Assembly (NCBI GenBank): GCA_038046265.1
Contig: JBBSWN010000002.1
Span: 29,595 to 93,594 of the forward strand
Source of the DNA: JAGWAC01 sp038046265
Lineage (GTDB): Archaea > Nanobdellota > Nanobdellia > SCGC-AAA011-G17 > JACPIM01
Direction: 5' to 3'
Length of the DNA: 64,000 nt
Position numbers and translations under genes: made by a program. Positions within the stretch are counted from its first letter, which is position 1; every line of letters begins with the position of its first letter. Below are positions 50,677 to 59,211 of the stretch, piece by piece. A model generated the notes under the pieces. That model was not told where the DNA came from, did no database searches, and saw only the letters and a program-made list of their open reading frames with translations.

Positions 50677-51168
50677 ATGGATAAAAGAGGAGACACTCAA
50701 TGGTATTTAATTGGCTTTATTCTTGCTGTAATAGTTCTTCTTATTGTGGCTTTTGGTTTTTTTTATCCAAAACAAAGAGCTTTAAGCCAGGAAACAGATA
50801 AATTAATTGATATAACAAAAATAGATACTGATTTTCTAAATATTAAATCATTTACATCACAAGAAAAAGAAAAATGTGCTAAATTTACAAATATTAATAA
50901 TTGTATTGGTCTCAATGAACAAAAAACAGGTTGTTTCTGGGGTAAAACAACTACTGGAGTAGGCTGTTATTCTTGTACAAACAAGAAATACTTTGGAGAT
51001 AATTTTGGAAAATGTGAAAGTTACGACTCCGTCATATCAACATTAACTAATAATGAAAAAAACACCATTTGTGAATGGAATTCTTGTAATTTTAAAAGTT
51101 TAAATCCTAACTTAATTGGTAAATGTTATGTTATCGCGACTACAAAACCAACTCCAATTTGTGCTTAA
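50677..51168 (+). CDS. pilin-like protein, class III signal, cysteine-rich
   Basis: 163 aa. MDKRG|DTQWYLIGFILAVIVLL gives the K-R-G cleavage motif and TM helix. The exported part holds about ten cysteines (CAKFTNINNCIG, TGCFWG, GVGCYSCTNKKYF, CESYD, CEWNSCNF), implying disulfides. No recognised fold. The gene ends about 57 bp before the next, which has its own promoter. Confidence 0.7.
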   Translation: MDKRGDTQWYLIGFILAVIVLLIVAFGFFYPKQRALSQETDKLIDITKIDTDFLNIKSFTSQEKEKCAKFTNINNCIGLNEQKTGCFWGKTTTGVGCYSCTNKKYFGDNFGKCESYDSVISTLTNNEKNTICEWNSCNFKSLNPNLIGKCYVIATTKPTPICA

Positions 51169-51183
51169 TTTTTAACAAAAACC

Positions 51184-51192
51184 TTTAAATAC
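51184..51192 (+). promoter_or_regulatory. TATA box for the 51226 pilin gene
   Basis: TTTAAATAC within AAAACCTTTAAATAC, 34-42 bp before the ATG; an RBS-like GAGGT (51213-51217) suggests a short leader here. Confidence 0.55.
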
Positions 51193-51225
51193 CAATTAAA
51201 TATCTAAAATTAAGAGGTTATATTA

Positions 51226-51627
51226 ATGAATAAAAAAGGTGTTGATTTAACAATAAATACTATCATTATTGCAGTTCTGGTTGTTCTAGTCTTAATTGTA
51301 GTGACTACCTTCTTTTTAGGTGGTTTTAGCAGAGTTACAGGTACAATCTCAAATGTTTTCTTCCCGTTGACAACAGGAACAGACTTAACAATAGCCATTC
51401 AAAGCTGTGAACAAAAGTGTGATCAGGCTAAAGTATTAACTGATAACTTAAGAAAAAATTTCTATTGTCAGCAGTCATTCATAATTGATAAAGACCAAAA
51501 CGGAAAAGCTGACAGGGTGGACGGAAATGATGATGATAAAAGCAAGGCATTTATAAAATATTACTGTTCAAGACCCGCTGACTCTAGTGTAGATTTGGGC
51601 GTTGCTTGTGAAGTAGTAACTTGTTGA
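51226..51627 (+). CDS. pilin-like protein, class III signal (candidate major subunit)
   Basis: 133 aa. MNKKG|VDLTINTIIIAVLVVLVL is the best match in the run to archaeal pilin signals. The exported part contains six cysteines (CEQKCDQ, FYCQQSF, YYCSRP, ACEVVTC) and an Asp-rich patch DKDQNGKADRVDGNDDDK resembling a calcium-binding loop. Own promoter and RBS-like site suggest higher expression, so it could be the main filament subunit. That is inference. Confidence 0.72.
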   Translation: MNKKGVDLTINTIIIAVLVVLVLIVVTTFFLGGFSRVTGTISNVFFPLTTGTDLTIAIQSCEQKCDQAKVLTDNLRKNFYCQQSFIIDKDQNGKADRVDGNDDDKSKAFIKYYCSRPADSSVDLGVACEVVTC

Positions 51628-51638
51628 CACAATAAACC

Positions 51639-51648
51639 TTATATATTC
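51639..51648 (+). promoter_or_regulatory. TATA box for the 51668 pilin gene
   Basis: CTTATATATT, 20-29 bp before the ATG at 51668 (leaderless). Confidence 0.55.
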
Positions 51649-51667
51649 TCTTTATTATTTTAAATTA

Positions 51668-52306
51668 ATGAACAAAAAAGGTGTTGAACTAACATTAGAA
51701 ACAATTCTTGGTTTAGTGTTAGGTGCTTTAGTTGTACTAGGCTTGTTTGTTGGTACTTCTAAAATAATAAATACTCTTTCTCCTTCTGAAAGAATAGACT
51801 CTTTTTCAGATTTTAAGCAAAAACTGGATTTTATTTCTATAGACGATTCTGAAAGAACATCATCTCTAAAACTTAACTATGGCGATATTGTTTTTGGTTT
51901 TAGTAAGTCAAAATCAATCGCATTAACAAGACCAATTAATTATAAAAATCCGTTGACTAATCAGGAAAACATATTAAGTTCAATAGAAAGACCTCCTATA
52001 TGTCAGGATTTTGCATGCGTCTGCAAATGTAAAATATCAGATTCTTTTTTCCAGTCAGATATATTAAAATGCAGGCAAGAAAATCTGGACTGCGAGGTAA
52101 TTAAAGATATTGAAATCGTTGAAGGTTTACTATTGGCAAATTATGTAAGATCTGACGGCGATAATAAACTTCCTTTTGAAACAAAAGACAAGCAATTTTT
52201 ATTATTATCTATTTCAGAATTGACAGATCAAAAGAAAACAGAGCAAGACAGCTATGTAGTCAATTTAAACATTAAAAAAGAAGGAAAAACTCTGATAATT
52301 TCTTAA
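51668..52306 (+). CDS. pilin-like protein, class III signal
   Basis: 212 aa. MNKKG|VELTLETILGLVLGALVV plus TM helix. The exported domain has four closely spaced cysteines (ICQDFACVCKCKI), then CRQENLDCE, and beta-strand-rich segments. Own TATA box. No recognised fold. Confidence 0.7.
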   Translation: MNKKGVELTLETILGLVLGALVVLGLFVGTSKIINTLSPSERIDSFSDFKQKLDFISIDDSERTSSLKLNYGDIVFGFSKSKSIALTRPINYKNPLTNQENILSSIERPPICQDFACVCKCKISDSFFQSDILKCRQENLDCEVIKDIEIVEGLLLANYVRSDGDNKLPFETKDKQFLLLSISELTDQKKTEQDSYVVNLNIKKEGKTLIIS

Positions 52307-52307
52307 A

Positions 52308-52318
52308 GTTTATAAATT
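52308..52318 (+). promoter_or_regulatory. TATA box for the 52339 pilin operon
   Basis: GTTTATAAATT, 21-31 bp before the ATG at 52339. Confidence 0.55.
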
Positions 52319-52338
52319 GTAACAACAAATTAATTTAA

Positions 52339-52707
52339 ATGAATAAAAAAGGTGTTATTGATAATCTGCTTTTCCAGGTATCTTATGTTGTATTTGCTTC
52401 TGCAATAGGCCTGGCTGTCTTGTATTTTGTATTTGTTTCAACAAGCGATACTTCTTTGCAAACTAAAATATATCAGGAAGATTTAAAACAAACAATAAAT
52501 AAAATGCTTTCTTCACCAGCAATTAAATTAAAAGTAGATTACGAGCTTCCCGAGCATATTAAATTTAATCAAGAAAACAACAAAATAACTCTTTCTGTCG
52601 GAGAGATTAATCTTCAGGTAAGTTATCAGCAAAGGCAAAACGCTGAAATAAAATTTACAAGAAATAAAAATTCTTTAATAATGGAGAAAAATGAAAAAAT
52701 TTCTTAA
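52339..52707 (+). CDS. pilin-like protein, class III signal
   Basis: 122 aa. MNKKG|VIDNLLFQVSYVVF and a TM helix (ASAIGLAVLYFVFVS). The remainder has a helix and a beta region (KITLSVGEINLQVSY). No cysteines. Overlaps the next gene by 17 bp. Confidence 0.68.
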   Translation: MNKKGVIDNLLFQVSYVVFASAIGLAVLYFVFVSTSDTSLQTKIYQEDLKQTINKMLSSPAIKLKVDYELPEHIKFNQENNKITLSVGEINLQVSYQQRQNAEIKFTRNKNSLIMEKNEKIS

Positions 52708-53125
52708 TAAAAGAGGATCCGCATTTAATTTCGCTTTCCAGACTATGTGGTTGGTTCCAAAAATATTTTTTCTAATAATCTTTTTGCTTGTTACAACAAC
52801 GCCCATTGGCTGCCAGTCAATCAACAAGCAAAATCAGCTCGATGTGATTTACGAAAGGGAAGCTGCCTTAATTATGAGCGAAATAAAAACCTGTTTGCAA
52901 AATGAAATCTCAGAACAATTTTTAGCAAGATGCCTTAACAGGGAAAATATTGGCGTAAAAGTAATTTCAGAGGGTATTGCATTTATTTTAAATCCAGATA
53001 ACTATGAAGAAGAATTCTGCAAAATCTCAAAAAAACACGTTTGCCCGCCAGAAGAAACTACTTTGATTAATGACGAAAATAAATTAAGGAAAGTAAAAAT
53101 AAGTCTGGTGATGCTCAATGAATAA
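52691..53125 (+). CDS. pilin-like protein with an extended leader
   Basis: 144 aa. Leader MKKFLNKRG|SAFNFAFQTMWLV followed by a TM helix. Exported part holds cysteines (PIGCQSINKQ, KTCLQNEI, RCLNREN, FCKISKKHVCPPEE). A serine/cysteine bacterial-type lipobox is not clear, so the prepilin reading is preferred. Overlaps both neighbours. Confidence 0.65.
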   Translation: MKKFLNKRGSAFNFAFQTMWLVPKIFFLIIFLLVTTTPIGCQSINKQNQLDVIYEREAALIMSEIKTCLQNEISEQFLARCLNRENIGVKVISEGIAFILNPDNYEEEFCKISKKHVCPPEETTLINDENKLRKVKISLVMLNE

Positions 53126-53879
53126 AAAAGCAATCTGGGCAGCAGATCTCCCAGTACTTATTTATGCTACAATTACTTTGGCTGTTTTTGCAGTCATTTT
53201 TTCAGGAGTTTATGTTTTTGTAATCCAGACAGAATCAGGAGAAACATCAGGACAAATTCAGCAGTTTAAAACATATGAATTATTGGACTATTATTTAAAC
53301 ACACAAGTAAAAGTTAATAATAAGGAAACAAGGTTGATGGAATTAATTCCGTTATATTGCCTTGAACGAAAGCCAGACCAGCTGGAATTAATTAAGAAAG
53401 TTTCTTCTATTCTGTTGCTTCCAGAAACTAGCAGGGTTTTGGGTTGCATAAATAATGAAATTGCCTGTAAAGATATCCCTAATTCATTTTCTTCAGGAAA
53501 GAGGCACATTTATACAGAAAAAAACAATATTCTAATTTTAAGCGAATATCCAAAAACAAACTTGAAAATAATTGAAATTCCTGGATTTAAAGACTCAAAA
53601 GCTTGTTTGGAAGTTGAAAAAGACAATTATGACATAACTCTTTTTGTAGACTCATCTTTTTCAGAAAAGGATTTTGAATCAAAAATAAAGGAAAAATCAG
53701 CTTTTCAAATTAATCAGGGAAAGGCTTCTTTTGTAATATCTCCGTCAAAGGACATTTGGAGGTATAACAACAAGTTATGGTGCAATGCCATTACAGAAAC
53801 AGATTCTTCTCTCAACTGTAAAAAAGGAATTACATCTCAGGAATTAATAAACTGTAAAGGAGACTTTGAATTATGTTAA
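53118..53879 (+). CDS. pilin-like protein, class III signal
   Basis: 253 aa. MNKKA|IWAADLPVLIYATITL, TM helix, then an exported domain with cysteines (YCLERKPD, GCINNEIACKD, KACLEVEKDN, WCNAI, NCKKG, INCKGDFELC). ILILSEYP and FVISPSKDIWRY are beta-rich. Unknown fold; one of the largest members of the run. Overlaps the next gene by 7 bp. Confidence 0.68.
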   Translation: MNKKAIWAADLPVLIYATITLAVFAVIFSGVYVFVIQTESGETSGQIQQFKTYELLDYYLNTQVKVNNKETRLMELIPLYCLERKPDQLELIKKVSSILLLPETSRVLGCINNEIACKDIPNSFSSGKRHIYTEKNNILILSEYPKTNLKIIEIPGFKDSKACLEVEKDNYDITLFVDSSFSEKDFESKIKEKSAFQINQGKASFVISPSKDIWRYNNKLWCNAITETDSSLNCKKGITSQELINCKGDFELC

Positions 53880-54625
53880 ATAAAAAAGGATTTGTTTTTG
53901 AGCCCATTCTTGTGATTTTTGCGGTTCTTATTTTGTCTACAGGGCTGTACAACTTTATAACTAATAAGGGAATTGAAAAAAACCTTGGTGACTCTTCATT
54001 TAATATTGTGGAGCTTGAAAAAGAATCAAAATTACAGTTAGGTCTGATGGAACAGGCAGCTTTGTATCATGTTTATAATTCTATAGTAAAATTTGCAGAA
54101 AATTCAGGATTTAGTGAATATCAAATAAAAGAATGCAAGTTATGGGATGATTTTAAATTAAATGAAAAATGCAGTTTAAATAAAGAAAAATTAAGGGAAA
54201 ACCTGAAGATATATGTTCAAAACTCATTTAATGAATATTCCAAGTTACAAGGCTTGGGGTTGTACACAGTTGATGTAAAAGAAGAAAATAACAAATTAAT
54301 TTTTACATTTAATTCTCCAAATGTAAATTTCAAAAAAGAGAATGTTGAATTCAGTATAAATCATAACTTTAAGAAAGAAGTAGTTTACGATCTGAATTTC
54401 CTCGAAGATTTATATAAAAAAGCAATACTAAGACCATTTGCAGATTGTAATCATGCAAAAGAAGAAATAAAAATAGAAAATCTGGAGTGCGGGGAAGAAA
54501 CACTGGCTTTATCTTTTACTTATGTTCAAAATAAATTCCATTTCGGAGAAAATGAAAACTCCTTGGAATATCCAGCTATACCAATTATAAAATTCAAATT
54601 ATCAAAAATAATTATAGCAAGTTAA
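53873..54625 (+). CDS. pilin-like protein, class III signal
   Basis: 250 aa. MLNKKG|FVFEPILVIFAVLILS and TM helix. A helical stalk (ESKLQLGLMEQAALYHVYNS) is followed by a beta-rich domain (GLYTVDVKEENNKLIFTF) with several cysteines (ECKLWDDF, KCSLNKE, DCNHAKEE, ECGEETL). Last gene of the run; its stop overlaps the convergent kinase-like gene by 4 bp. Confidence 0.68.
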   Translation: MLNKKGFVFEPILVIFAVLILSTGLYNFITNKGIEKNLGDSSFNIVELEKESKLQLGLMEQAALYHVYNSIVKFAENSGFSEYQIKECKLWDDFKLNEKCSLNKEKLRENLKIYVQNSFNEYSKLQGLGLYTVDVKEENNKLIFTFNSPNVNFKKENVEFSINHNFKKEVVYDLNFLEDLYKKAILRPFADCNHAKEEIKIENLECGEETLALSFTYVQNKFHFGENENSLEYPAIPIIKFKLSKIIIAS

Positions 54626-56403
54626 ATAACACTGCATAGTTCTTTTGCTCTATCAGAGCTTCTCAAGTATTTTACAAATTTATCCTTTACTTCTGAACTT
54701 CCTCTTTCCACGACTTGCCTGGCAAACCCTCTGCTTCTTTCCATGTCTTTTTCAGCTTGTTCAGTCTTTCCTTCTTTTCTTTTTTTCTCAGCTTGCGCAA
54801 ATTTACTTCCTGTCTGGCACATGGAAATAAAAGCAGCATGTGGCTTGTAACTTTCCTCCAAAAACTCTTTTTCTTCTCCTTCAACGTTTTCCAGATAATA
54901 TTGATTAAACAACCATCTTTTTCCAGTGCTTCCGTTTTTTGGATCTTCTAAAGTCGTTATAGCGTCAATAACAGGGTTTCCAATACTAGCCTTTTCAAAA
55001 TCAATTACAGTTCCATCTTCAAGCAAATTAGATATTGCTAAATCCCCGTTTATCAAACTAGTAAATCTTCCTGAATAAGGGGCTGTTTCTTTAATAATAG
55101 CTTCAGTTAAATCAACTCCTCTTTGATTTCTCCCAAATCTCTCAATTAATCTTCTATTAAGAGTTTCTCCATAATCATAAGGTCTTAGATCAGCTTTAAC
55201 ACCATCAAATTCAAATCCCGAGTTTCTTAAGCCAACTCTGGAAATTTCATGAATTCTTCTTTCATTTCTCAGGGCAGTTACTAATAACCTTGATTTTTCA
55301 TAGTCAGAATCAACCTCATCAAATACATCCTCTAAATTCCGCCAAGGCTTTCGTTGTGTAACATCATATGTTTTTCCATTTATGTCGTCTGCAAAATAAA
55401 GACTTCTTACTAATTTTAATTCTTCTTTTCCAAGAACTTTTTCTCCTAATTTATATAGCCCTAAATTAACATCAAAACCTCTTTTAAGCTCTTCTTTTTT
55501 GTCACCTCTCTTAAAAACAAAAGCATTTCTTAAAAACTGGGAAGGTCCTATTTCCAAAACTTCATTTCTTGAATCAATTCCAATACTTTCAAATTTGAAA
55601 TCTCTTTCTAAGATAAGTTTGACAGTTTTTCTCCATTGATCTTCACTTTCTCTATGGGGAAAATAAATGCTTTTTCCACTTAATTTTTCTCTGTTTTTTT
55701 CTAAATAGTCTAAAAATAAAGCAAACAATATATTAATTTCTACTTTTCCTTCCAAGTCAAGTTTGCAAACTTCTTTCCACCACCAAAGGCCATCTTTTAT
55801 ATTTGGCTGTCTTATTTCATTACTAATTAATTCAAAATAAGGAATTATATCTTTTGGATTTTTTCTTTTCTTTTCCTCACTTTCTCTTTTACGTTTTGAA
55901 TAAACAAATTTCTCAATTATTCCAGGACCTTTATGTTTTACTAAAGGATCATCAAGATATTTTTTGAAATAGTCAATCCCATCTTCAATTTTGCCTTGTT
56001 TTATTTTTAAAACACCAATTCCAAAGTCTACCTCAGATTCATTTCTGAAAAATCTTCTGGTTTCATCCAGTATTTTTATCATTTCTTCTAGATCTCCTAT
56101 TCTTTCTGCTCTGGTCAACGTTAAAGTAGAATTAAATGCAAAATATAGTCCTTCTACAAAATTTCTTATCACTGGATCTTTTATTATATTGCAAATTTTC
56201 AAAAAAACGTAAGATCCAAAAATTGCTAACCCATATAAACTGCCAATTAAGCTTAAATTTTTTATATCATATTCAGAAATTTTACTAAAATCAAGTTTTC
56301 CACCAATATGAAGCAAACCCGTTGTAATCCCAGCCCCTAAACATATGGAGCTTATTTCTGCATAATCTCCTAATAAGTGTATTAATCCTTTTCTCTCGCC
56401 CAT
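54622..56403 (-). CDS. membrane protein with TPR-like and APH/kinase-like regions
   Basis: 593 aa. Two N-terminal TM segments (about 12-30 and 45-72). Residues 85-150 look like TPR helices (LEEMIKILDETRRFFRN, GVLKIKQGKIEDGIDYFKKY). Near 455-490, NGDLAISNLLEDG followed by VIDFEKASIGNPVID matches the catalytic/metal region of aminoglycoside-phosphotransferase-type kinases (H/N-GD--x-NxL, then IDFE). The usual catalytic HGD begins N-G-D here. Substrate unknown. Tail-to-tail with the pilin run, so a link to the filament is only suggestive. Confidence 0.68.
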   Translation of the reverse strand: MGERKGLIHLLGDYAEISSICLGAGITTGLLHIGGKLDFSKISEYDIKNLSLIGSLYGLAIFGSYVFLKICNIIKDPVIRNFVEGLYFAFNSTLTLTRAERIGDLEEMIKILDETRRFFRNESEVDFGIGVLKIKQGKIEDGIDYFKKYLDDPLVKHKGPGIIEKFVYSKRKRESEEKKRKNPKDIIPYFELISNEIRQPNIKDGLWWWKEVCKLDLEGKVEINILFALFLDYLEKNREKLSGKSIYFPHRESEDQWRKTVKLILERDFKFESIGIDSRNEVLEIGPSQFLRNAFVFKRGDKKEELKRGFDVNLGLYKLGEKVLGKEELKLVRSLYFADDINGKTYDVTQRKPWRNLEDVFDEVDSDYEKSRLLVTALRNERRIHEISRVGLRNSGFEFDGVKADLRPYDYGETLNRRLIERFGRNQRGVDLTEAIIKETAPYSGRFTSLINGDLAISNLLEDGTVIDFEKASIGNPVIDAITTLEDPKNGSTGKRWLFNQYYLENVEGEEKEFLEESYKPHAAFISMCQTGSKFAQAEKKRKEGKTEQAEKDMERSRGFARQVVERGSSEVKDKFVKYLRSSDRAKELCSVI

Positions 56404-56489
56404 GCTGCCTATTAAGCCAGAAACTCATAAAAATATATCTATTCACCAGAATAGTAATCTTTTAATATCTCTTGAATTTCTTTAAATGA

Positions 56490-57485
56490 ATGTTCGGAAT
56501 ATCTTACGCAGATATAATAAAAAGAATTCAGCAGGAAACTAATATTTCTGAACAGGAAATTGAACTTAAAGTAAAAGAAAAGCTCATTAAATTATCTGAT
56601 TTAATAACAAAAGAAGGAGCAGCCCATATAATTGCTCATGAATTGGGTGTAAAAATATTCCAGCCAGTAGGTAAATTAACAATAGATAAATTAATTGCTG
56701 GGATGAACTCTGTAAATTTATTGTGCAAGGTAACTAAGATATTTGGAATTCGTGAATTCAAGACAGAAAAAAGGCAAGGCAAGGTAGCTAACTTGCTGGT
56801 TGGTGATGAAACTGGTATTGTAAAGTTAGTTATGTGGGACACCAATCAAATAAAGCTTTTGGAAGATTCTCAAATAAAAGAAAGCACAATCTTAAAAATA
56901 AAAAACGGCTATGTAAAAGAAAATAATGGATTTAAGGAATTTCATCTGGGCAACAGGTCTCAAATAATAATAAATCCTGAAAATGAAAAAGTTGAAATAA
57001 AGGAAACTCAAATCCAGCAGGAGTTCATAAAGAAACAAATTAAAGATTTAAATGACAATGACGTGAATGTTTCTGTTTTCGGCACAATAACCCAGATATT
57101 TGAACCAAGATTTTATGAAGCCTGCCCAGATTGTAATAAAAAAGTAAGGCTTTATGACGGCAAATTTATTTGTGATGTTCACGGCTCTGTTCAGGAAAAA
57201 CTAGTTCCAATTATAAACTTTATTTTTGATGACGGCACTGAAAGCATTAGGACAACAGCCTTTAGAAACCAGGCAGAGCAGATAATAGAAAAAACAGCGC
57301 AGGAGCTTTATGAATTAAGGCAGTATCCAGAAAAAATAGAAGAGTTAAGAACCAAAATTCTTGGAAAGCAGATTCATATTCTTGTAAAAGTAAACAAAAA
57401 TGAAATGTTTGACAGAAAGGAATTAAATGTCCAGAGAATATTAAATCCTAACACAACTTTAGTTGAGGAAATGCAGATTTCTTAA
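56490..57485 (+). CDS. rpa: RPA-like single-stranded DNA-binding protein
   Basis: 331 aa. N-terminal helices (1-60), then an OB-fold at about 75-170 (NLLCKVTKIFGIREFKT, ANLLVGDETGIVKLVMWD) and a C-terminal half with a zinc motif C-x2-C (CPDCNKKV) and C-x3-H (FICDVHG) near 211-232. This is the architecture of archaeal replication protein A, which coats ssDNA in replication and repair. A TATA-like ATCTTTTAATATCTC lies upstream. Confidence 0.9.
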   Translation: MFGISYADIIKRIQQETNISEQEIELKVKEKLIKLSDLITKEGAAHIIAHELGVKIFQPVGKLTIDKLIAGMNSVNLLCKVTKIFGIREFKTEKRQGKVANLLVGDETGIVKLVMWDTNQIKLLEDSQIKESTILKIKNGYVKENNGFKEFHLGNRSQIIINPENEKVEIKETQIQQEFIKKQIKDLNDNDVNVSVFGTITQIFEPRFYEACPDCNKKVRLYDGKFICDVHGSVQEKLVPIINFIFDDGTESIRTTAFRNQAEQIIEKTAQELYELRQYPEKIEELRTKILGKQIHILVKVNKNEMFDRKELNVQRILNPNTTLVEEMQIS

Positions 57486-57525
57486 TTGATAACTTTAAAT
57501 ATCAGTTGATAACTATAGTTTACAT

Positions 57526-58023
57526 ATGATGTATAAAACCCATCTGTTCTTTGCATTTTTAGTTTCTATTATTTTATACCATTTCCTAAATTTAAACCCT
57601 GTTTTAATTGTCTTTGTTTTAGCCTCATCATTTATTCCAGACTTGGACCATCAAAACTCAAAAATAGGGAGAAAATTCAAGACAACTTCTTTTTTAATGA
57701 ATAAAATATTTTCTCACAGAGGTTTTTTCCATTCAATTCTGCTCCCAATTATAATGTACTTTGTATTTGCCTTTATTTTAGATAGAAAAGATATTGCCTT
57801 AGCAATTTTCTTGGGAATTTCTTCTCATTTATTTTTAGATTTATTGACAGTAGAAGGAATTTCATTGTTTGCTCCTTTTTCAAATAAAAGAATTAATGGT
57901 TTTATAAAAACAAACTCTTTAACAGAAAAAATAATTTTCCTTGTTATCTTGTTAATAACTGTCTTATTTCTTTTTCAAGATCTTTCTTTTGATTTTTTTC
58001 AGTTCTTTTCTAGTTTCTTTTGA
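57526..58023 (+). CDS. DUF457 (YdjM-like) membrane-bound metal-dependent hydrolase
   Basis: 165 aa, four to five TM helices. Conserved polar residues of the family: YKTHLFFAF near residue 3, SFIPDLDHQNSKIGR near 35, FSHRGFFHSIL near 62, and SSHLFLDLLTVEG near 99. The His/Asp set is complete. Activity and substrate are not established. Overlaps the convergent gene by 14 bp. Confidence 0.9.
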   Translation: MMYKTHLFFAFLVSIILYHFLNLNPVLIVFVLASSFIPDLDHQNSKIGRKFKTTSFLMNKIFSHRGFFHSILLPIIMYFVFAFILDRKDIALAIFLGISSHLFLDLLTVEGISLFAPFSNKRINGFIKTNSLTEKIIFLVILLITVLFLFQDLSFDFFQFFSSFF

Positions 58024-58615
58024 AGCCTTTTCTCAAAACTTTTCTTGCTTTTTTGTCAAACTTTTTTAATTCTTCTCTTGTTTGTGCTGAAGCTTTTTTC
58101 AAAAGCTTCGGTTCTTCATAAAATTGTGCAGCTGCAACTAGTCTTGGAGTTCTGCTTACTGTCCTGAATGTTCTTGCAATAGCTCTTGTTCTCACGCCTA
58201 TTTTTTCCAGCTTTTCAGCTTCAACAACTTCTCGTCCAACGACAGCAATTTCTTTTTCAACTTCTAGCCCACTATGAAAAATATTCTGCCCTTGCTTTAT
58301 TATCCCGCTTACTTCTAAAAAACCTAGTGTAGTTTCTACAAACCTGAATACTAAATAAAAGGGAAATACAGCTAAAATTTCAAGCCAGTATTTTCTTACA
58401 AAGGTTGGAATATTTTTAGTTTTCTGATACTTAAAATATAAATCTAGTAAAAAAACCAAGACAATGAAGCCGTCTAAAATATTAATGTGATATCTGTATT
58501 GTTCAGCAGCGTCATGAAAAAACAATTCTATGACTATTACAAAAATAAGCAATACTAATAAGTAAGGAATAAATCTGTCTACAAATAACTCTATTTTTTT
58601 AAGCCATTCATTCAT
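58010..58615 (-). CDS. membrane protein resembling a voltage-sensor domain
   Basis: 201 aa. TM segments at about 18-36 and 45-62, then an IPTFVRKYWLEILAVFPFYLVF block (near 72-95) that resembles the S3-S4 region of voltage-sensing channels (IFLLDLYFKY precedes it). R-rich RTRAIARTFRTVSRTPRLV near 146-165 could be an S4-like helix or a cytoplasmic basic helix. No pore signature. The C-terminal tail includes LLKKASAQT from a palindromic element. Confidence 0.5.
   Translation of the reverse strand: MNEWLKKIELFVDRFIPYLLVLLIFVIVIELFFHDAAEQYRYHINILDGFIVLVFLLDLYFKYQKTKNIPTFVRKYWLEILAVFPFYLVFRFVETTLGFLEVSGIIKQGQNIFHSGLEVEKEIAVVGREVVEAEKLEKIGVRTRAIARTFRTVSRTPRLVAAAQFYEEPKLLKKASAQTREELKKFDKKARKVLRKGFKRN
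58086..58115. repeat. palindromic element inside the 58010 gene
   Basis: GCTGAAGCTTTTTTCAAAAGCTTCGGTTC; arms GAAGCTTTT and AAAAGCTTC pair perfectly. It encodes PKLLKKASA. Confidence 0.65.
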
Positions 58616-58672
58616 TATTTTACTTAACTTACTTTGATTTATTAATCTTTTTAAGAATTACCAGTTTTCTTG

Positions 58673-59053
58673 TTAGGCTTTGTAAACTAAGTCTTTTCTT
58701 TTAACAGGAGAACTAACTTTTAATCCAATTTCTTGTCCTTTTCTAGCTGTCTTAATGGATTTATGTTCAACCTGCATTGAATTGACATTTTGCATAAAAG
58801 ACTTGCCATGGCCTTCTACTTTTATCCTATCTCCAACATTTAAAGAATCCTTTAATTTTACCACACCTACTAATATGTTGTCATAAAAATGAACTATTTC
58901 TCCAATTAACTTGCCAGAAACTTTTTTTGTCTGTGCTTTTGTTGTCTTCGTTCTTTTTATCTTAGTAATTTTAGGCCTGCTTTTTCTAGCCTTTTTAACT
59001 CTGGAAACTTTTCTTATTTTCTTTGTTTTTTTCACGCTTTTTTTCTTTGTCAT
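58673..59053 (-). CDS. EF-Tu domain 2-like translation factor-type protein
   Basis: 126 aa. A Lys/Arg-rich N-terminus (residues 1-45) is followed by a beta-barrel with the domain-2 pattern of translational GTPases: IGEIVHFYDNILVGVVKLKD near 48, LNVGDRIKVEGHG near 71 and KTARKGQEIGLKV near 100. No GTPase domain. Archaeal stand-alone proteins of this kind are annotated as elongation-factor-like; role unknown. Confidence 0.75.
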   Translation of the reverse strand: MTKKKSVKKTKKIRKVSRVKKARKSRPKITKIKRTKTTKAQTKKVSGKLIGEIVHFYDNILVGVVKLKDSLNVGDRIKVEGHGKSFMQNVNSMQVEHKSIKTARKGQEIGLKVSSPVKRKDLVYKA

Positions 59054-59138
59054 AAATAAATTAATGTTTTATTATATTAAAAATCTTTCTTTAGAACTAT
59101 TGTTACTAATGAATAAGAACTTTTCCCCTTTATAAATA

Positions 59139-59171
59139 CTACTGGACAAATCTACTGGACAAATGCTGGAC
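59139..59171 (+). repeat. iteron-like tandem repeat CTACTGGACAAAT
   Basis: Two exact, adjacent 13-bp copies (59139-59151 and 59152-59164) plus a partial third (GCTGGAC). It lies between a TATA-like TTTATAAATACT (near 59130) and the TATA at 59182. Probably an operator. It sits in the 316-bp gene-free gap 59054-59369. Confidence 0.65.
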
Positions 59172-59211
59172 CTGCCTAATCTTTATATAGAAAACTGTCT
59201 TTATACACTTT

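Noticed and set aside
36234..54625. Reading the locus as a standard archaellum (fla/arl) operon
   Set aside because: No FlaH, FlaF, FlaG or archaellin was found; only the ATPase, platform and a FlaC-like protein are shared.
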